From: Streptomyces mangrovisoli
GTDB lineage: Bacteria; Actinomycetota; Actinomycetes; Streptomycetales; Streptomycetaceae
DNA length: 64,000 nucleotides
Reading direction: 5' to 3'
Assembly: GCF_000974985.2 (NCBI RefSeq)
Contig: NZ_LAVA02000049.1
Span: 22,993 to 86,992 of the forward strand
How positions within the stretch are numbered: position 1 is the stretch's first letter; every line of letters begins with the position of its first letter. The notes under the pieces were generated by a model. It was not told where the DNA came from. It searched no databases and saw only the letters and a list, made by a program, of their open reading frames with translations. The translations under genes and the position numbers were made by a program. Shown here piece by piece: positions 63,839-64,000 of this stretch.

Positions 63839-64000
63839 GGCATGACCGATCCTGCCACGGGGGAGCGGGGCGCGGGCCGTGGCGTGGCCGGTACGGGGTC
63901 GCCTGGCGGCGCGGCCTGGCGGGGGACCGGGCGGTCGGCTGCGTTGTCCGGGAGCGGGGCCGGGTGGTCGACGGCGCGCTCCGGGCGCGGGTGGGTGGGG

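Overview
The window is a high-GC actinobacterial chromosome segment, almost certainly from a Streptomyces. Evidence: very high GC, GTG starts and leaderless genes, and Streptomyces hallmark genes (tipA, the sigE-cseABC envelope-stress system, lsr2, an HTH/ATPase/DUF397 triad, an orphan nuoD). From memory, the gene order matches the S. coelicolor core region around SCO3356-SCO3430; this was not checked by a search. I see no prophage, insertion sequence, CRISPR array, tRNA, rRNA or biosynthetic cluster. The window is mostly conserved core with small variable features: tandem repeats, operators and one gene remnant.

Layout. 1-8.3 kb: a left-edge HTH/Clp_N protein under a double palindrome, a LysE-type exporter, a DUF2786 protein, two lipoproteins, an SRPBCC remnant, a whiJ-like triad (DUF397, ATPase, XRE) with a shared duplicated operator, and an aldehyde dehydrogenase. 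8.4-13.3 kb: DinB-like protein, glutamate decarboxylase, chloride channel, tipA with its thiostrepton-type promoter, and a YbjQ protein. 13.4-22 kb: DedA protein, threonine/serine exporter, pyrophosphatase, a PBP4-type D-Ala-D-Ala carboxypeptidase, a zinc metalloprotease, tilS and hpt. 22-28.3 kb: ftsH and the folate genes (folE facing folP/folB/folK). 28.4-35.6 kb: an MprF-like membrane protein with a possible SigE promoter, an esterase, an acidic low-complexity membrane protein and a PH-domain pair. 35.6-42.7 kb: orphan nuoD beside a MidA/NDUFAF7-type methyltransferase, a two-component system, an ArsR-type regulator and a threonine aldolase-like enzyme. 42.9-48.3 kb: a tightly coupled cofactor operon (DUF2520 dehydrogenase-like, panC, nadB, nadC, coaX). 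48.4-55 kb: small conserved genes, BlaI-type regulator, acetyltransferase, lsr2 and clpC with a candidate ClgR box. 55-64 kb: secreted phosphatase, M23 peptidase, TetR/DHA2 efflux pair, cseC-cseB-cseA-sigE and mutY.

How parts may work together: SigE/CseABC senses envelope stress, and an MprF-like gene in the same window carries a SigE-like promoter (inference). ClpC, FtsH, the Clp_N protein and a ClgR-like site form a proteolysis theme. The most interesting signals are regulatory: the paired 26-bp operator in the DUF397/ATPase triad, the Clp_N operator-promoter, the TipA homologue that keeps its promoter and internal start but lacks the Cys at position 214, the nuoD-MidA pairing, and a recurring TANNNT-N6-start-codon pattern that points to many leaderless mRNAs.
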